DNA of 64,000 nucleotides from PLA3 sp964592235 (GTDB lineage Bacteria > Planctomycetota > Phycisphaerae > UBA1845 > UTPLA1): the NCBI GenBank assembly GCA_964592235.1, contig CAZQCF010000001.1, positions 186,001-250,000 on the forward strand. The letters run 5' to 3'. The position numbers and the translations under genes are program-made. This document shows, one piece after another, positions 63,503 to 64,000 of this stretch. Positions within the stretch are counted from its first letter, which is position 1. Each line of letters opens with the position of its first letter. The notes under the pieces are model-generated. The model did not search any database, had not been told where the DNA came from, and saw only the letters and a list, made by a program, of their open reading frames with translations.

Positions 63503-64000
63503 ATGAAGTCCTTCACGTGCATTCTCACGTTCGCGTTTCTTCTGCCCACGGTCACGGCAAGGGCGCAGGATGCGCTGCCGGAGCGAACGCTCACCAAACT
63601 CAAGGCGGCGACCGTCTTTGTCAAAACGAAGGGCCCCGGTCAGGAGCGACGCGGGACGGGGTTCCTGGTTCGCAAGAAGGGCAAAATCGGCTGGGTGGTG
63701 ACCAATGCGCACGTCCTCGGTCAATCGGGCGAATCCGACCCGGTGATGGAGGTCGTGTTTCACAGCGGCGATCCGGACGAGCTGGTTCTGACCGGCGCGC
63801 TGGCGGCGCGCGACGACGCGCAGGACCTCGCTGTGCTGCGCGTCGAGGCGCCACGGTTGCCGTTGCCGATCGACAAAGCGCCGAAGAAAAAAGTTGACGC
63901 GACGCTGCCTGTGTACATCCTGGGCTTTCCGCTCGGCGAGGCGCTGGCGATGGGTCGATCTAATCCGGGTGTGACGGTATCCAAAGGATCTGTGTCAAGC
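63503..64000 (+). CDS. Secreted trypsin-like (S1C/HtrA-type) serine protease, 3' end outside window
   Basis: The first 166 codons are present and run off the window. A signal peptide (KSFTCILTFAFLLPTVTARA) is followed by GTGFLVRKKGKIGWVVTNAHVL, with the catalytic His in TNAH, and ARDDAQDLAVLRV, with the catalytic Asp. The Ser motif would lie beyond position 64000, so activity and any PDZ domain cannot be judged. The start is the ATG at 63503, giving the best signal sequence. It is divergent from oleC with 117 bases between. Confidence 0.85.
   Translation, partial: MKSFTCILTFAFLLPTVTARAQDALPERTLTKLKAATVFVKTKGPGQERRGTGFLVRKKGKIGWVVTNAHVLGQSGESDPVMEVVFHSGDPDELVLTGALAARDDAQDLAVLRVEAPRLPLPIDKAPKKKVDATLPVYILGFPLGEALAMGRSNPGVTVSKGSVSS

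Overview
The window is high-G+C bacterial DNA that most resembles a planctomycete, possibly of the Phycisphaerae type. This rests on sequence style, not on a marker-gene tree. The signs are dockerin-like C-termini (GDVNCDG, GDVNGD) on secreted proteins, a membrane protein ending in the Cys-Gly-Tyr-Asp-Leu / Cys-Pro-Glu-Cys-Gly zinc ribbon common in planctomycetes, a PEP-CTERM protein, thrombospondin type 3 repeat proteins with Arg-rich membrane tails, and ole (olefin) genes. A run of ten Ns at 49101-49110 shows this is a draft or metagenome assembly.

Layout. 1-9733 (+): 3' part of alaS, rmuC, an M64-type metallopeptidase with a dockerin-like tail, a btpA-family gene, a small membrane protein, a LysM-L,D-transpeptidase and a PpiD/SurA-like protein. 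9810-12441: a hotdog thioesterase, two small membrane proteins and a PEP-CTERM protein. 12719-17259 (+): clpC, then a free-standing acyl carrier protein and an amino-acid-type adenylation enzyme. 17370-20628 (-): pnp, rpsO and a single-domain response regulator. 20714-34922: a lipoprotein-like hydrolase, a yhhQ-type transporter, an M16 protease, a zinc-ribbon protein, a 1503-residue triple amidohydrolase, a UvrD-type helicase, a DUF4920 lipoprotein and a methyltransferase. 34938-44895 (-): four secreted proteins, two of which share a ~260-residue C-terminal cassette. 45383-53173: a split 2-hydroxyacyl-CoA dehydratase/activase-type system with paired operator-like palindromes, with a DUF4259 gene and an oppositely oriented epimerase-like gene between its two parts. 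53214-59869: an acyl-carrier-like/membrane/zinc-ribbon fusion and two divergently transcribed thrombospondin-repeat surface proteins, one with a long Tyr/Asn-rich beta-helix. 60163-64000: a small coiled-coil protein, oleD and oleC, and the start of a trypsin-like protease.

The most unusual signal is not one gene. It is a set of short palindromic repeats of at least six families scattered through the window. Several lie inside protein-coding genes (alaS, the triple amidohydrolase, the dehydratase, the activase, oleC) and do not break the reading frame. The coding copies of each main family are always read in the same frame, giving Ala-Thr-Ala-Ser-Ser-Ser-Gly-Thr or Asp-Gly-Leu-Gln-Ser-Val-Gly linkers. 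One copy of the second family serves as the apparent pnp terminator. The behaviour resembles the protein-coding Rickettsia palindromic elements. The activase gene alone carries five such elements, and the assembly gap lies four bases from one of them.

No tRNA, rRNA, CRISPR array, transposase or prophage gene was recognised.
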